Positions 45,162-55,438 are shown, counted from the stretch's first letter. The stretch: DNA of 64,000 nucleotides from Bog-1198 sp963727045 (GCA_963727045.1 CAVSES010000001.1:682001-746000), one strand, 5' to 3'. The notes: generated from the letters alone by a model not told the origin. Made by a program: numbers and translations.

Positions 45162-45719
45162 CTACATGAGCATTTGCCGCATTTGCGATTCTTGCATGCT
45201 CGTCTGCCAGACCTCGTCGAAGAAATTCAGATAACGGCGCACGACGGCCGGATCGTTCATATCGGATATGCCGTCCCACCGGTCCGCCTGCAAGCGGTAA
45301 ACGAGCGCCTTGTCGTCGGCGATGATGAAAGCGCCCGCACTCGCTGGATACTCCGGACTCATGGCCCGCAGATCGATGCAGCTGGTCAGGCGGCGCGCCA
45401 AGGCAAGAAATCGGTTGTTGTCGACCATCGCCCTCGATGGGTCGGCGAGCAGAACGCGCACTTTGGCGTACGAGCGCGCCAACACCAATCGTTTGATGGC
45501 CTCGAGAAACGGCTCCTCGCCGTAAATCAACGGCTCAAGATCCTGCGTAAAGATGGACAAGAGGCGCTGCGCCGACTTCGCGACCTTGAGGCTGGCCTCG
45601 CGGACTTCCGGCATCGTGGTGAGAATGTTGCGGGTGCCGGACCCGCCGGAAACGTCTGCGCCCGGCGTTGGAACCTTGTCCATCGCCGGTTTCGCCCGTT
45701 CTTCCGTGTTTCCCGCCAT
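45162..45719 (-). CDS. DUF7931-like conserved hypothetical protein
   Basis: A 185-residue protein that I match by pattern to a small gammaproteobacterial family (DUF7931): FTQDLEPLIYGEEPFLEAIKRL, then VRVLLADP, FLALARRLTS and the C-terminal YLNFFDEVW. The strand/helix order is like a phospholipase-D-type fold, but no HKD motif is present. It sits between purB and mnmA, the place hflD takes in the E. coli mnmA-hflD-purB cluster, yet it has no visible likeness to HflD. Function unknown. Confidence 0.65.
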   Translation of the reverse strand: MAGNTEERAKPAMDKVPTPGADVSGGSGTRNILTTMPEVREASLKVAKSAQRLLSIFTQDLEPLIYGEEPFLEAIKRLVLARSYAKVRVLLADPSRAMVDNNRFLALARRLTSCIDLRAMSPEYPASAGAFIIADDKALVYRLQADRWDGISDMNDPAVVRRYLNFFDEVWQTSMQESQMRQMLM

Positions 45720-45842
45720 AAGCGCTGCCTCAATCGGAGGTTTCTGCGACCTCGCGTAGTTTGGGGAATAGTACCTTTTGGCCCATGCGGGCTCGTGCCA
45801 ACTGCGTCACGTTTCGGACGGCCGAATGCGCAAACCGGCGCA

Positions 45843-47219
45843 CTAGGAGCGGGGTGCGCACTTCGCCAGCACCGGTGCCAGACCCACGTAGTCCTTGGGC
45901 TCCAATCGCAGCAGGCGCTCTTTCTCGGCGGCCGGCAGTTCCAGCGACGCGACGAATTCGCGCATGGCAGCCTTGTCGATGGGGCGGCCGCGCGTGAAGG
46001 CTTTCAATCGGTCGTATGCGTCCGCAACTCCGTGGGCGCGCATCACCGTCTGGACCGCCTCGCCCAGCACTTCCCACGCGCGCCCCAGGTCCTCGGCGAC
46101 GCGAGCCTGATCGAGTTCGATCTTTCCGAGGCCGGCTGCCAGCGATCCGTAGCTCAGTACGCAGTGACCGATCGCCACGCCCAGATTGCGCATCACCGTC
46201 GAATCCGTGAGGTCGCGCTGCAGCCTCGACAGTGGCAGCTTTTCCGCGAAATGCCCGAGCAACGCGTTGGCCAGACCGAGATTGCCCTCGGCATTCTCGA
46301 AATCGATGGGATTCACCTTGTGCGGCATGGTGGAGGACCCGACTTCGCCTTCGACGGCGCGCTGCTTGAAATAACCGAACGAAATGTAGGTCCACAGATC
46401 GCGTGAGAGATCGAGCAGCACCGTGTTGGCGCGCATGAGTGCGTGACAGTATTCGGCGATCCAATCGTGCGGTTCGATCTGCGTGGTGTGCACATTGGAT
46501 TTGAGATCCAAGGACTCGATGAACCTTTCGCTGAACTCCATCCAGTCGACGTGCGGCAGGGCCGCGACGTGCGCATTGAAATTGCCGACGGCGCCGTTCA
46601 TCTTCGCGAGGATGACGACGCGCTCGAGACCGGTGCGTTGGGCGTGCAGCCGGGCGGCGACATTCGCGAATTCCTTGCCGACCGTGGTGGGACTCGCTGT
46701 CTGGCCATGGGTACGCGCCAGCATCGGTGTCGCGGCATGACGGTGAGCCATGGCGTCGAGCACTCCGCCGATGGCATCATGCATGGGCAGCAGCAGCGTG
46801 GCGCGGGCGCCCTTCAGCATGAGCGCGTAGGCGAGGTTGTTGATGTCCTCGGAGGTGCAGGCAAAATGCAGCCACTCCAGGTCGGCGGCGGCCGCGCCGC
46901 GCTTCTCAAGTTCGGTTCGCAGCCAAATCTCCACCGCCTTCACATCGTGATTGGTGCGCGCCTCGATCCGTTTGATGGCATCGACGTCGGTGTCGGCCGG
47001 GTCTTTCGAGAGTGCGGTGAGAAGATCGAGCGCCGCGCTCGGCAGCCTGGCCAGCGCGTGCGCCGCCGGGCCCGAACGCAGCGCCAGGATCCAGGCGCAT
47101 TCGACGCGCACCCGCTCGCGCATGAGTCCCGCTTCGCTGAACAGGCGCCGGACCGCCGCGAGTTTGCCGGCGTATCGGCCGTCGAGGGGGGAAAGCGCGT
47201 CGGTGGAAGAGTGAGCCAT
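45843..47219 (-). CDS. purB: Adenylosuccinate lyase
   Basis: A 458-residue fumarase/aspartase-superfamily lyase that acts twice in purine synthesis. Signatures are GSSTMPHKVNPIDFENAEGN, ARTHGQTASPTTVGKEFAN and TSEDINNLAYAL. The ATG at 47219 begins MAHSSTDALSPLDGRY, the family N terminus; a longer frame to 47327 runs into divergent fumC. It is the first gene of the minus-strand operon that continues through mnmA and acnA. Confidence 0.95.
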   Translation of the reverse strand: MAHSSTDALSPLDGRYAGKLAAVRRLFSEAGLMRERVRVECAWILALRSGPAAHALARLPSAALDLLTALSKDPADTDVDAIKRIEARTNHDVKAVEIWLRTELEKRGAAAADLEWLHFACTSEDINNLAYALMLKGARATLLLPMHDAIGGVLDAMAHRHAATPMLARTHGQTASPTTVGKEFANVAARLHAQRTGLERVVILAKMNGAVGNFNAHVAALPHVDWMEFSERFIESLDLKSNVHTTQIEPHDWIAEYCHALMRANTVLLDLSRDLWTYISFGYFKQRAVEGEVGSSTMPHKVNPIDFENAEGNLGLANALLGHFAEKLPLSRLQRDLTDSTVMRNLGVAIGHCVLSYGSLAAGLGKIELDQARVAEDLGRAWEVLGEAVQTVMRAHGVADAYDRLKAFTRGRPIDKAAMREFVASLELPAAEKERLLRLEPKDYVGLAPVLAKCAPRS

Positions 47220-47292
47220 CGGAGAACAGGGCCGCTTTGAGTGTAGAATCCCCAATATTACCGCAAACACACGACTTAGCGGAGCAAGCGCG

Positions 47293-48678
47293 ATGACAGC
47301 ACCGACGCGCGTCGAACATGACAGCATGGGAACACTGGATGTGCCGGCGCACGCCCTGTGGGGCGCCCAAACTCAGCGCGCCATTCAGAACTTTCCGAGC
47401 ACGGGTTTGCGGATGCCGCGGACATTCATCCGCGCGCTGGGCCTCATCAAGCAAGCCGCGGCGGCCGCCAACGCGGAACTCGGCGCCTTGCCTCGAGACG
47501 TGGCCGAGGCGGTTCAAGCGGCGGCGCTCGAGGTCGCGGCGGGCGGCTACGACGAGCAATTCCCCGTGGACGTCTTCCAAACCGGATCGGGCACGAGCAG
47601 CAACATGAACGTCAATGAGGTGCTCGCGACGCTGGCGTCGGCGACCCTGAAGCGCCCCGTGCACCCGAATGACCATGTGAACATGAGCCAGAGCAGCAAC
47701 GACGTGGTGCCCACTGCGATTCACGTCGCCGCGTCGCTGCTTCTCGAGGAGCATTTGCTGCCTGCGCTCGAGCGCCTCTTTTCAGTCCTCGGTCAAAGAG
47801 CGGCCGAATTCGCGGACGTGGTGAAGACGGGGCGGACCCATCTGATGGATGCCGTGCCAATCACGCTGGCGCAGGAGCTCATGGGGTGGCAGGCACAGAT
47901 CGGCAGCGGTTTGGCGCGGCTGCGGTCAACCGCCCCGCGCTTGCACCAACTCGCTCAAGGGGGCACCGCCGTCGGCACCGGAATCAACGCCGACCCCAGG
48001 TTCGGCGCCGTGTTTGCCCGCCGGCTTGCGGCGAGCACGGGAATCGCGTTCCGTCCGAGCGACAACTACTTCGAGGCGCTCTCGAGCCAGGACACGGCCG
48101 TGGAACTGTCCGGGCAGATCAAGGTCCTCAGTGTGAGTCTGATGAAGATATCGAATGACCTGCGCTGGATGAACAGCGGACCGCTGGCCGGTTTGGGCGA
48201 AATTGCGCTTCCGGCGCTGCAGCCCGGCAGCAGCATCATGCCGGGAAAAGTGAACCCCGTCGTGCCCGAATCGGTGGCCATGATGGCGGCTCAGGCGATG
48301 GGCAATGATGCGACCATCACCATTGCCGCGGCGTCGGGAAATTTCCAGCTGAACGTCATGCTGCCCGTGATTGCCCATAACTTGTTGCAGAGCTTGGAAC
48401 TGCTCGGGATCGGCAGCCGGAATCTCGCCGATCATGCCATTGCAGGATTCCAGGTGAACTACGCGCGGCTCGAGGACGCGCTCGCGCGCAATCCGATCCT
48501 CGTGACGGCGCTCAATCCCCTCATCGGCTACGAAAAAGGCGCGGCCATCGCCAAGAAGGCCTACGCTGAGGGGCGGCCGATTTTGGACGTGGCTGCCGAA
48601 ATGACCCAGTTGAGCGTCGATGAACTGCGTCGGCTGCTCGATCCGAAGACGCTGACCCAGGGCGGCATCCAAGGTTGA
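47293..48678 (+). CDS. fumC: Fumarate hydratase, class II
   Basis: A 461-residue iron-independent fumarase of the TCA cycle. Hallmarks are QTGSGTSSNMNVNEV, VHPNDHVNMSQSSNDVVPTA, KTGRTHLMDAVP and GSSIMPGKVNPV. GGAG lies eight bases before the ATG. An extended -10 (TGTAGAAT) occurs in the 73-base gap to divergent purB. The stop overlaps the next gene by one base (TGATG). Confidence 0.95.
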   Translation: MTAPTRVEHDSMGTLDVPAHALWGAQTQRAIQNFPSTGLRMPRTFIRALGLIKQAAAAANAELGALPRDVAEAVQAAALEVAAGGYDEQFPVDVFQTGSGTSSNMNVNEVLATLASATLKRPVHPNDHVNMSQSSNDVVPTAIHVAASLLLEEHLLPALERLFSVLGQRAAEFADVVKTGRTHLMDAVPITLAQELMGWQAQIGSGLARLRSTAPRLHQLAQGGTAVGTGINADPRFGAVFARRLAASTGIAFRPSDNYFEALSSQDTAVELSGQIKVLSVSLMKISNDLRWMNSGPLAGLGEIALPALQPGSSIMPGKVNPVVPESVAMMAAQAMGNDATITIAAASGNFQLNVMLPVIAHNLLQSLELLGIGSRNLADHAIAGFQVNYARLEDALARNPILVTALNPLIGYEKGAAIAKKAYAEGRPILDVAAEMTQLSVDELRRLLDPKTLTQGGIQG

Positions 48679-49322
48679 TGGATTCACTCTACTCCAAGAC
48701 ACACATACGCGAATCTCTCGATCCGCGGCCGTCCACCCCCGATGAAGACATGCAGTGGCTGGCCGGCGCCTCTATGGAGCTCGCTTCCCAGGTGCGCGCT
48801 TCGCTGCCGGCGCGGCGGGTGCCGGCCGCCGTCCTGGTGCCCTTGGTGGAGCACGAGAGCGGACTGACCGTGCTCCTGACGCAGCGCGCCGAAACGCTCA
48901 AGGACCATGCCGGCCAGATCAGTTTTCCGGGCGGCCGCATCGAACCCAAGGATGAGGATGCGTGGCACGCGGCCTTGCGCGAGACCCATGAAGAAATCGG
49001 CCTCTTGCCGAGCTTCGTCGAGTTTGCCGGATACCTGCCCGATCACCACGTCATCACCGGCTTTCGCGTCACGCCCGTGGTGGGCTTCGTGAATCCGCAG
49101 TATCAGCTGCGCATCGCCAAGGCGGAGGTGCACGATGCATTCGAAGTTCCCCTCGCCTACATCCTGGACGCCGCCAACCACAGATCACGCCGTCGCAAGC
49201 TCGGGGAGCTGTACATCGACGTGCACGACATTCCGTACGGCGAACGCAACATCTGGGGCGCGACCGCCGGCATGCTGATGACATTGCGCCGCAAACTGCT
49301 GGCCCGCGGCGGCGGGTCTTAG
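48678..49322 (+). CDS. Nudix hydrolase, CoA pyrophosphatase type
   Basis: A 214-residue Nudix protein. The Nudix box is GGRIEPKDEDAWHAALRETH plus EEIG, preceded by the CoA-type signature LLTQRAETLKDHAGQISFPG (NudL/UPF0035). It likely cleaves coenzyme A derivatives or similar nucleotides. The ATG overlaps the fumC stop by one base, and mazG begins directly after the stop, so the two housecleaning pyrophosphatases are co-expressed. Confidence 0.88.
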   Translation: MDSLYSKTHIRESLDPRPSTPDEDMQWLAGASMELASQVRASLPARRVPAAVLVPLVEHESGLTVLLTQRAETLKDHAGQISFPGGRIEPKDEDAWHAALRETHEEIGLLPSFVEFAGYLPDHHVITGFRVTPVVGFVNPQYQLRIAKAEVHDAFEVPLAYILDAANHRSRRRKLGELYIDVHDIPYGERNIWGATAGMLMTLRRKLLARGGGS

Positions 49323-50138
49323 ATGACGGGCCGGCTGCGCGAATTGCTTGCCATCATGGCGCGCCTGCGGGGCCCGGACGGCTGTCCCTGGGACAAGGAA
49401 CAAACCTTCGCCAGCATTGCCCCTTACACCATCGAGGAAGCCTACGAAGTCGCGGATGCCGCCGAGCGCGGCGACTTGGAGCACCTTCGGGACGAACTGG
49501 GCGATTTGCTGTTTCAGGTGGTGTTTCACGCGCAGATCGCGAGCGAGTCGGGCGCCTTCGACTTCGAGGCGGTGGCCGGTGCCATCTGCGACAAGCTGGT
49601 TCGGCGTCACCCGCACGTGTTCGGCGCGAGCGGACCGTTGACGGCCGCGGCGCAAAACGCCAAGTGGGAGGAAATCAAGGCGCAGGAGCGCGATGCCGCC
49701 GCCGGGCCCGTGCCGAGCCATCTCGAGGGGGTGCCTCAAGCGCTGCCGGCGCTGATGCGCGCGTTCAAGCTGAGCAGGCGGGCCGCGCGCGTGGGTTTCG
49801 ATTTCGAACATGCCAGCCAGACGGCGGACAAAGTGGCCGAAGAGCTTGCGGAGGTGCGCGATGCCGCCGAGCAGCACTCGCCGGCGAATGCCCCGCGCGG
49901 ACAGACGGGCGCCTCCGCGGAGATATTCGAAGAAATCGGCGATCTGCTGTTCGCGGCCGCAAATCTCGCGCGCAAGCTCGACGTCGATGCCGAAGCGGCA
50001 TTGCGCTCGGCCAATGCCAAGTTCGAGCGGCGCTTTCGCGGGATGGAGGCCCTGGCGGCGGGGCGCGGCGAGGTGTTCGAGAAGCTGAGCCTCGACGCGC
50101 AGGAGAGGCTCTGGCAAGAAGTCAAGCGTGGCGAGTGA
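49323..50138 (+). CDS. mazG: Nucleoside triphosphate pyrophosphohydrolase
   Basis: A 271-residue tandem MazG protein that hydrolyses (d)NTPs to monophosphates. The N-terminal repeat has PDGCPWDKEQTFASIAPYT, EEAYEVADA and ELGDLLFQVVFHA with the metal-binding Glu/Asp set. A second, weaker repeat includes EEIGDLLFAAANLARKL. There is no gap after the Nudix gene and an 11-base overlap with hrpA. Confidence 0.92.
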   Translation: MTGRLRELLAIMARLRGPDGCPWDKEQTFASIAPYTIEEAYEVADAAERGDLEHLRDELGDLLFQVVFHAQIASESGAFDFEAVAGAICDKLVRRHPHVFGASGPLTAAAQNAKWEEIKAQERDAAAGPVPSHLEGVPQALPALMRAFKLSRRAARVGFDFEHASQTADKVAEELAEVRDAAEQHSPANAPRGQTGASAEIFEEIGDLLFAAANLARKLDVDAEAALRSANAKFERRFRGMEALAAGRGEVFEKLSLDAQERLWQEVKRGE

Positions 50139-53100
50139 ACAGCCGATGGCGGCGGCGGCGCGAGCGGCGATGCGCCTGGAATTCAAACACGACCCCGAAC
50201 TGCCGATCTCGGCGCGGCGCGAAGCCATCATGGAGGCGCTGCGCGAGAAGCAGGTGCTGATCGTAGCCGGAGACACCGGCTCGGGCAAGAGCACGCAATT
50301 GCCGCAGTACTGCCTGGAGGCGGGACGCGGTTTGGAGGCATTGATCGCGCACACGCAGCCGCGCCGGCTGGCGGCGCGCGCCTTGGCCGCGCGCATCGCC
50401 GAGGAGGTCGGTCAGCCGCTCGGATGCGGCGTCGGGTTTCGCGTGCGCTTCGCCGACCAGGTGTCCGACTCCACGCGGCTGCTGCTGATGACCGACGGGC
50501 TGTTGCTCGCGGAACTCAAGTCCGATCCGTTGCTGCGTCGCTACGACACCGTCATCGTCGATGAAGCGCACGAGAGAACGCTGAACGTCGATTTGTTGAT
50601 GGGAGTCCTGAAGCGGCTTTTGCCGCGCCGTCCCGATCTCAAGGTCATCGTGACCTCGGCGACGCTGGATGTCGAACGCATCTCCCGGTTCTTCGATGAC
50701 GCTCCGATCATCTCGGTCGGCGGGCGCAACCATCCCATCGAAGTGCGTTACCGCGAGGCGACTGAGGAAACGGAAGACCCGGATATGCCCGGCATGGTTC
50801 TCGAGGCGTATCGGGAAATCGCAATGGAGCCGGGCGAAATCGGCAGCGGCGACGTCCTCGTATTCCTGCCGGGCGAGCGTGAGATACGCGACGTCGGCGA
50901 GCATCTGCAGCGCGAACTCAGTGCCGGCGTCGAGATCCTCGAGTTGTATTCGCGCCTGTCGTGGGAAAATCAGAGCAGGATATTCAAGCGGGGATCGCGG
51001 CAACGGATTGTCCTCGCGACCAATGTGGCCGAGACATCGATCACGGTGCCAGGCATCCGGTCGGTGATCGATTCGGGCCTGGCTCGAATCAGCCGCTACA
51101 GCCCGCGCAGCCGTCTGCAGCGTCTGCCCATAGAGCCCGTCTCGCGGGCGAGCGCCGACCAGCGCAAGGGGCGCTGCGGCCGATTGGGGTCCGGACTTTG
51201 CCTGCGCCTGTACACGCACATGGATTTCGAAGCGCGCGGAGCCTTTACGGAACCGGAGATCCTGCGCACGAATCTCGCCGCATTGCTGCTGCGCCTTGCG
51301 GCGGACGGATTGGGCGGGGCGGAGGATTTTCCCTTCATCGACGCGCCGGATTCGCGCGCCCTTGGCGACGGTTATCGGCTGCTCCAGGAACTGCAGGCGC
51401 TCGATTCCGCGCGGCGGATCACGCGCCGGGGCCGGGCCATGGCGCGTCTGCCCCTCGACCCGCGTCTGGCGCGGGCACTGCTCGAGAGTCAGCGCTTTCG
51501 CGCCGAGAGCGAGCTGCTCGCGATCACATCCGGCTTGAGCGTCCCCGACATCCGCATCGCAGCGACAGGTACCTCCGCCGCGACTGCGGCCGCCACGGCG
51601 CGGGACGGCCCGCAGGGCGCCGCGTTCGACGACGGCAAATCAGAGTTCTCCGCTCTGGTGAAGATATGGAGGGCGTACGGCAGGGCGCGCGAGGGGCCGC
51701 GGCGGGAGCTCAGGATCTGGTGCAAGGAGCGCAGATTTTCGCTGTTGCGGTTGTCCGAATGGGACGACGTCCATGCCCAGGTCGCCGATCGAGCGGCCGA
51801 TCTGGGCATCAGCGCGCAAAGCCGGCCGGCGAGCTACACCGCCGTGCACCGTTCGCTGCTCGCCGGCTTCTGCACGATGGTGGGATCGCGGGGCGAGGAG
51901 GGCGCATATCTCGGGACACGGGGAGTGCACTTTCATATTTTCCCCGGCTCGCCGCTGGCCCGGCGCAAACCCCGCTGGGTGATGGCGGCGAACATTGTCG
52001 AGACGTCGCGTGTATTCGCGCGGCGCGTTGCGGAAGTCGAACCCCAGTGGATAGAGGCCGCCGCATCGCACCTTTGCAAGCGAGAGTACCTCGCACCGGA
52101 CTGGGATGAGGAACGCGAGGAAGTCGTGGCCCGGGAACGCATCGGATTTCTCGGACTCACGCTGAGCGCAAATCGAGTGGTGAATTACGGGCCGATTGCC
52201 CCGGAGGAGGCGAGACGCATCTTTGCGCGCGAGGCGTTGGTTCACCTGCGGCTGCACCGCAGGCCGCCATGGCTGCTCCGCAACGATGCCGCGATTCGCG
52301 AGGCGCAAAGGATGGAGGAGCGCTTGCGCACGCGCGGTCTGCTGCAGGGCGCCGAAACCTTCGTCGAGTTCTACGACCGCGCGCTGCCGCGCCAGGTGTC
52401 GAGTGCGGCAACATTGGAGTATTTCACACGGCATCTGTCGGACGCGCAGCTGCGCGCGCTGACGCTCGATACCGAACAGATCCTCGCCAGACGGCCGGAG
52501 CCGGAAGCGCTCGCGCAGTTTCCTGAAATCGCGAGGCTCGAGGGTCTGTCGATTCCGGTCGAGTACCGCTTCGCGCCCGGAGAACCGCAGGACGGAGCCA
52601 GCCTGGCGGTGCCGCTGCTGGCGCTGCCCGGACTCACCCGCGCCGCGGTTGACGCCGCAGTGCCGGGCTTGGCCGAACCTCGCATCGAGGCGCTGCTGCG
52701 CTCCCTGCCCAAGGATGCACGCCGCCATCTGATCCCGATCGGCGGCACGGCGGCCCGTTTTCTGGCGGAGGAGCCTGCCGCTGCGGACCTGCCGACCCTC
52801 AGAGCGTGGCTGAAAGAGCGGCGCGGCATCGCCGATGCTCTGTTGCGGTTCGATCCCAGCGCGGTGCCCGCGCATCTGCACCCACAATTGACCGTCACGG
52901 CCGGCGGCAGGGACGTCGCACACGGCAGAAGCCTCTCGGAATTGCGGCGCGCCACGGCCGCCGCGGCGCGTGCGGAGCTCGACCGTCTCGCCCGCGAGAA
53001 CTTCGCGCGCCGCTGGCGCAGCTTTGAGCCCGAAGAACTGCCCCTTACCGTGCCGCTCGCGCTGGAGCAGGGCACCGTGCGGGTGTTTCCGACGCTCGTG

Positions 53101-53880
53101 CGAACGGCGCACGCCCTCGAGGTGCGCTACGAATGGTCCGCCGCGGAAGCCGGCCGCCGCTGGCGGCAGGGCGCCGTGCAGCTCTCGCGCGTCATGCTCG
53201 CGTCGCAGGCGCGCGACCTCGGCAAGATTCTTGCGGCCGACGCCCCGCTGCTGCTAGCCGCGAGTCCATACCTCACGAGCGATGCACTGATCGACCTGTT
53301 GCTGCAGTTCACTTTTCGACGCGCGTGTTTCGGCGATGCGGACGCGCCGCGCATTCGCGGGCCGTTTGAAGAGGCCGTCGATCAAGGTCGTGCGCGGCTG
53401 CACGGGTGCATGGAGGAAGCGGCGGCCGGCGCGTTGACGTGGTTCAACGAGGCGCGGAAAGTGCGCCGCACGCTGGACGATCCGCGCGCCGCGCTGCTGG
53501 TCGAAGTGGCCGAGGAGACCCATGATCATCTGCGCCGCCTGCTCTGCGTCGACACGCTCGAATGCATGTCGCCGGAGTGGCTGCGCCAGTTGCCCCGGTA
53601 CCTCAAGGCCGAGGAGCGCCGTTGGCAGCGCAGCGCGGCACGCGGGGGCGAGCCGGCGCACATCGTGCGGGAGCTTCGCCGCTGGTCGGCGCGCCACGGG
53701 GCATTGGCGAGCCAGGTTGGTGCCGAAATGCGCTGGACTGCGGATCTCGAGGAATTGAAATGCTGGATAGAGGAGTACCGCGTGTCGCTCTATGCCCAGG
53801 AACTCAAGACTCTAGGTCCGGTGTCGGCGGCCCGTTTGGATCAGCGGGCCGCCGAGATCGACGCGTGGTTGGCTCGCTGA
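50128..53880 (+). CDS. hrpA: ATP-dependent RNA helicase of the HrpA family
   Basis: A 1250-residue DEAH helicase. Motif I is GDTGSGKSTQLPQ, motif II is VDEAHERTLN, motif III is VTSATLD and motif VI is QRKGRCGRLGSG. An OB-fold and a long C-terminal HrpA-specific domain (DUF3418-type) follow. E. coli HrpA acts in fimbrial mRNA processing and ribosome rescue. The GTG start overlaps mazG by 11 bases; ATG 50146 is an alternative. A short Ala/Thr-rich insert lies near residues 475-495. Confidence 0.93.
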   Translation: MASEQPMAAAARAAMRLEFKHDPELPISARREAIMEALREKQVLIVAGDTGSGKSTQLPQYCLEAGRGLEALIAHTQPRRLAARALAARIAEEVGQPLGCGVGFRVRFADQVSDSTRLLLMTDGLLLAELKSDPLLRRYDTVIVDEAHERTLNVDLLMGVLKRLLPRRPDLKVIVTSATLDVERISRFFDDAPIISVGGRNHPIEVRYREATEETEDPDMPGMVLEAYREIAMEPGEIGSGDVLVFLPGEREIRDVGEHLQRELSAGVEILELYSRLSWENQSRIFKRGSRQRIVLATNVAETSITVPGIRSVIDSGLARISRYSPRSRLQRLPIEPVSRASADQRKGRCGRLGSGLCLRLYTHMDFEARGAFTEPEILRTNLAALLLRLAADGLGGAEDFPFIDAPDSRALGDGYRLLQELQALDSARRITRRGRAMARLPLDPRLARALLESQRFRAESELLAITSGLSVPDIRIAATGTSAATAAATARDGPQGAAFDDGKSEFSALVKIWRAYGRAREGPRRELRIWCKERRFSLLRLSEWDDVHAQVADRAADLGISAQSRPASYTAVHRSLLAGFCTMVGSRGEEGAYLGTRGVHFHIFPGSPLARRKPRWVMAANIVETSRVFARRVAEVEPQWIEAAASHLCKREYLAPDWDEEREEVVARERIGFLGLTLSANRVVNYGPIAPEEARRIFAREALVHLRLHRRPPWLLRNDAAIREAQRMEERLRTRGLLQGAETFVEFYDRALPRQVSSAATLEYFTRHLSDAQLRALTLDTEQILARRPEPEALAQFPEIARLEGLSIPVEYRFAPGEPQDGASLAVPLLALPGLTRAAVDAAVPGLAEPRIEALLRSLPKDARRHLIPIGGTAARFLAEEPAAADLPTLRAWLKERRGIADALLRFDPSAVPAHLHPQLTVTAGGRDVAHGRSLSELRRATAAAARAELDRLARENFARRWRSFEPEELPLTVPLALEQGTVRVFPTLVRTAHALEVRYEWSAAEAGRRWRQGAVQLSRVMLASQARDLGKILAADAPLLLAASPYLTSDALIDLLLQFTFRRACFGDADAPRIRGPFEEAVDQGRARLHGCMEEAAAGALTWFNEARKVRRTLDDPRAALLVEVAEETHDHLRRLLCVDTLECMSPEWLRQLPRYLKAEERRWQRSAARGGEPAHIVRELRRWSARHGALASQVGAEMRWTADLEELKCWIEEYRVSLYAQELKTLGPVSAARLDQRAAEIDAWLAR

Positions 53881-53911
53881 ACTGCCTGCGCTCGCGCGCG
53901 GCGCACGGCGC

Positions 53912-55438
53912 TCAAACGTCGAAGCGGATTCCTTGCGCGAGCGGCAATTGGGAACTCCAATTGATGGTGTTGGTTTGACGCCGCATGTACGCCTTCCAGG
54001 AATCCGAGCCCGCCTCACGGCCGCCGCCCGTATCCTTCTCGCCTCCGAACGCGCCGCCGATCTCGGCGCCTGACGTCCCCAGGTTGACGTTCGCGATGCC
54101 GCAATCGCTGCCTTCGGCGGACAGGAACCGCTCCGCAGCCTGCAGCCGATCCGTAAATATCGCGGAAGAAAGGCCGTAGGGGACGGAGTTCTGGACTGCG
54201 ACGGCCTCATCGAGGCTGTCATAGGCGATCACGTACAGTATCGGCGCGAATGTTTCGGTGCGCACCACCGCCATGCCGGCATTCGCGCGAATGATGGTGG
54301 GCTCCACGAAATTGCCGGGTTGCTTCAGAACCCTGCCCCCATAGAGCACCTCACCACCCTCGGACTGCGCGGCGGCGATGGCCGCCGAATAGCGGGTTAC
54401 GGCGCCTGCATCGATCAGCGGTCCCATCAAGGTCTCCGCCGCCAACGGATCGCCGATGCGCACCTGCCCGTAAGCCGCGATCAGCCGCCGTTCGAGCTCG
54501 GCCGCGCGCGATCGATGGACGAGCACGCGCCGGGTCGTGGTACAGCGCTGCCCGGCGGTTCCCACGGCGCCGAACACGATGCCGGGCACGGCCAGGTCCA
54601 GATTCGCGCTATCGTCGACGATGATGGCGTTGTTGCCGCCAAGTTCCAGCAGACTCTTGCCGAGCCGTTCGGCAACCTTTACGCCGATCTGCCGTCCGAC
54701 GTGCGTCGAACCGGTGAATGAAACCAGCGCGACCCGGCGGTCCTCGACAAATCGAGCCGCGAGTTCGGTGCCGGGATCGATGAAGATCTGAAATATCGGC
54801 GGCATTGCATGACTTTCCAGCACGCGGTTGCAGATGTGCTGCACGGCGAGCGAGCACAGGGCCGTCTTCGGAGAGGGTTTCCACACGACGGCGTTGCCGC
54901 TGATCGCCGCCAGGAAGGCATTCCACGACCAAACTGCCACGGGAAAATTGAACGCGGAGATCACGCCCACGACACCGAGCGGATGCCATTGCTCGTACAT
55001 GCGGTGCTGAGGCCGCTCGGAGTGCATGGTGAGGCCATAGAGCATGCGCGATTGTCCCACCGCGAAATCGGCGATATCGATCATTTCCTGGACTTCGCCG
55101 TCGCCCTCGGCCTTGATCTTGCCGTTTTCCATCGATACGAGGCTGCCGAGTGCATCCTTGTACTTGCGCAGCTCTTCTCCCATGAGCCGCACCGCCTCGC
55201 CGCGCTTCGGCGCCGGCACCTGGCGCCACGCGGCGGCGGCGGCAACCGCCGACGCCATCACATGTTCGTAGTCCGTGAGCGTGGCGCCGCGAACCTGAGC
55301 CAGCCGCTGACCCGTGGCCGGATTGACGGAGTCGATGATTGCGCCGTCCGTTTGCCTGCTCCAGCCCTCGCTTCCCGACCAAGTGCCAGGATTGATGTCG
55401 CGAAGGCCCAGGGTCTGGAGGGGATTGGTCTTGAGCAT
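53912..55438 (-). CDS. ALDH7-type aldehyde dehydrogenase (aminoadipate-semialdehyde dehydrogenase-like)
   Basis: A 508-residue aldehyde dehydrogenase of the antiquitin/AmaB branch. It has EQWHPLGVVGVISAFNFPVA, FTGSTHVGRQIG, Glu in LLELGGNNAI and catalytic Cys in TAGQRCTTTRR. The pattern AFGGEKDTGGGREAGSDSWK is typical of ALDH7, where it contacts aminoadipate semialdehyde or piperideine-6-carboxylate. It probably acts in lysine degradation, but no partner gene is near. The start is ATG 55438 (MLKTNPLQTLGL). It is divergent from the class II DAHP synthase across 72 bases. Confidence 0.85.
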   Translation of the reverse strand: MLKTNPLQTLGLRDINPGTWSGSEGWSRQTDGAIIDSVNPATGQRLAQVRGATLTDYEHVMASAVAAAAAWRQVPAPKRGEAVRLMGEELRKYKDALGSLVSMENGKIKAEGDGEVQEMIDIADFAVGQSRMLYGLTMHSERPQHRMYEQWHPLGVVGVISAFNFPVAVWSWNAFLAAISGNAVVWKPSPKTALCSLAVQHICNRVLESHAMPPIFQIFIDPGTELAARFVEDRRVALVSFTGSTHVGRQIGVKVAERLGKSLLELGGNNAIIVDDSANLDLAVPGIVFGAVGTAGQRCTTTRRVLVHRSRAAELERRLIAAYGQVRIGDPLAAETLMGPLIDAGAVTRYSAAIAAAQSEGGEVLYGGRVLKQPGNFVEPTIIRANAGMAVVRTETFAPILYVIAYDSLDEAVAVQNSVPYGLSSAIFTDRLQAAERFLSAEGSDCGIANVNLGTSGAEIGGAFGGEKDTGGGREAGSDSWKAYMRRQTNTINWSSQLPLAQGIRFDV

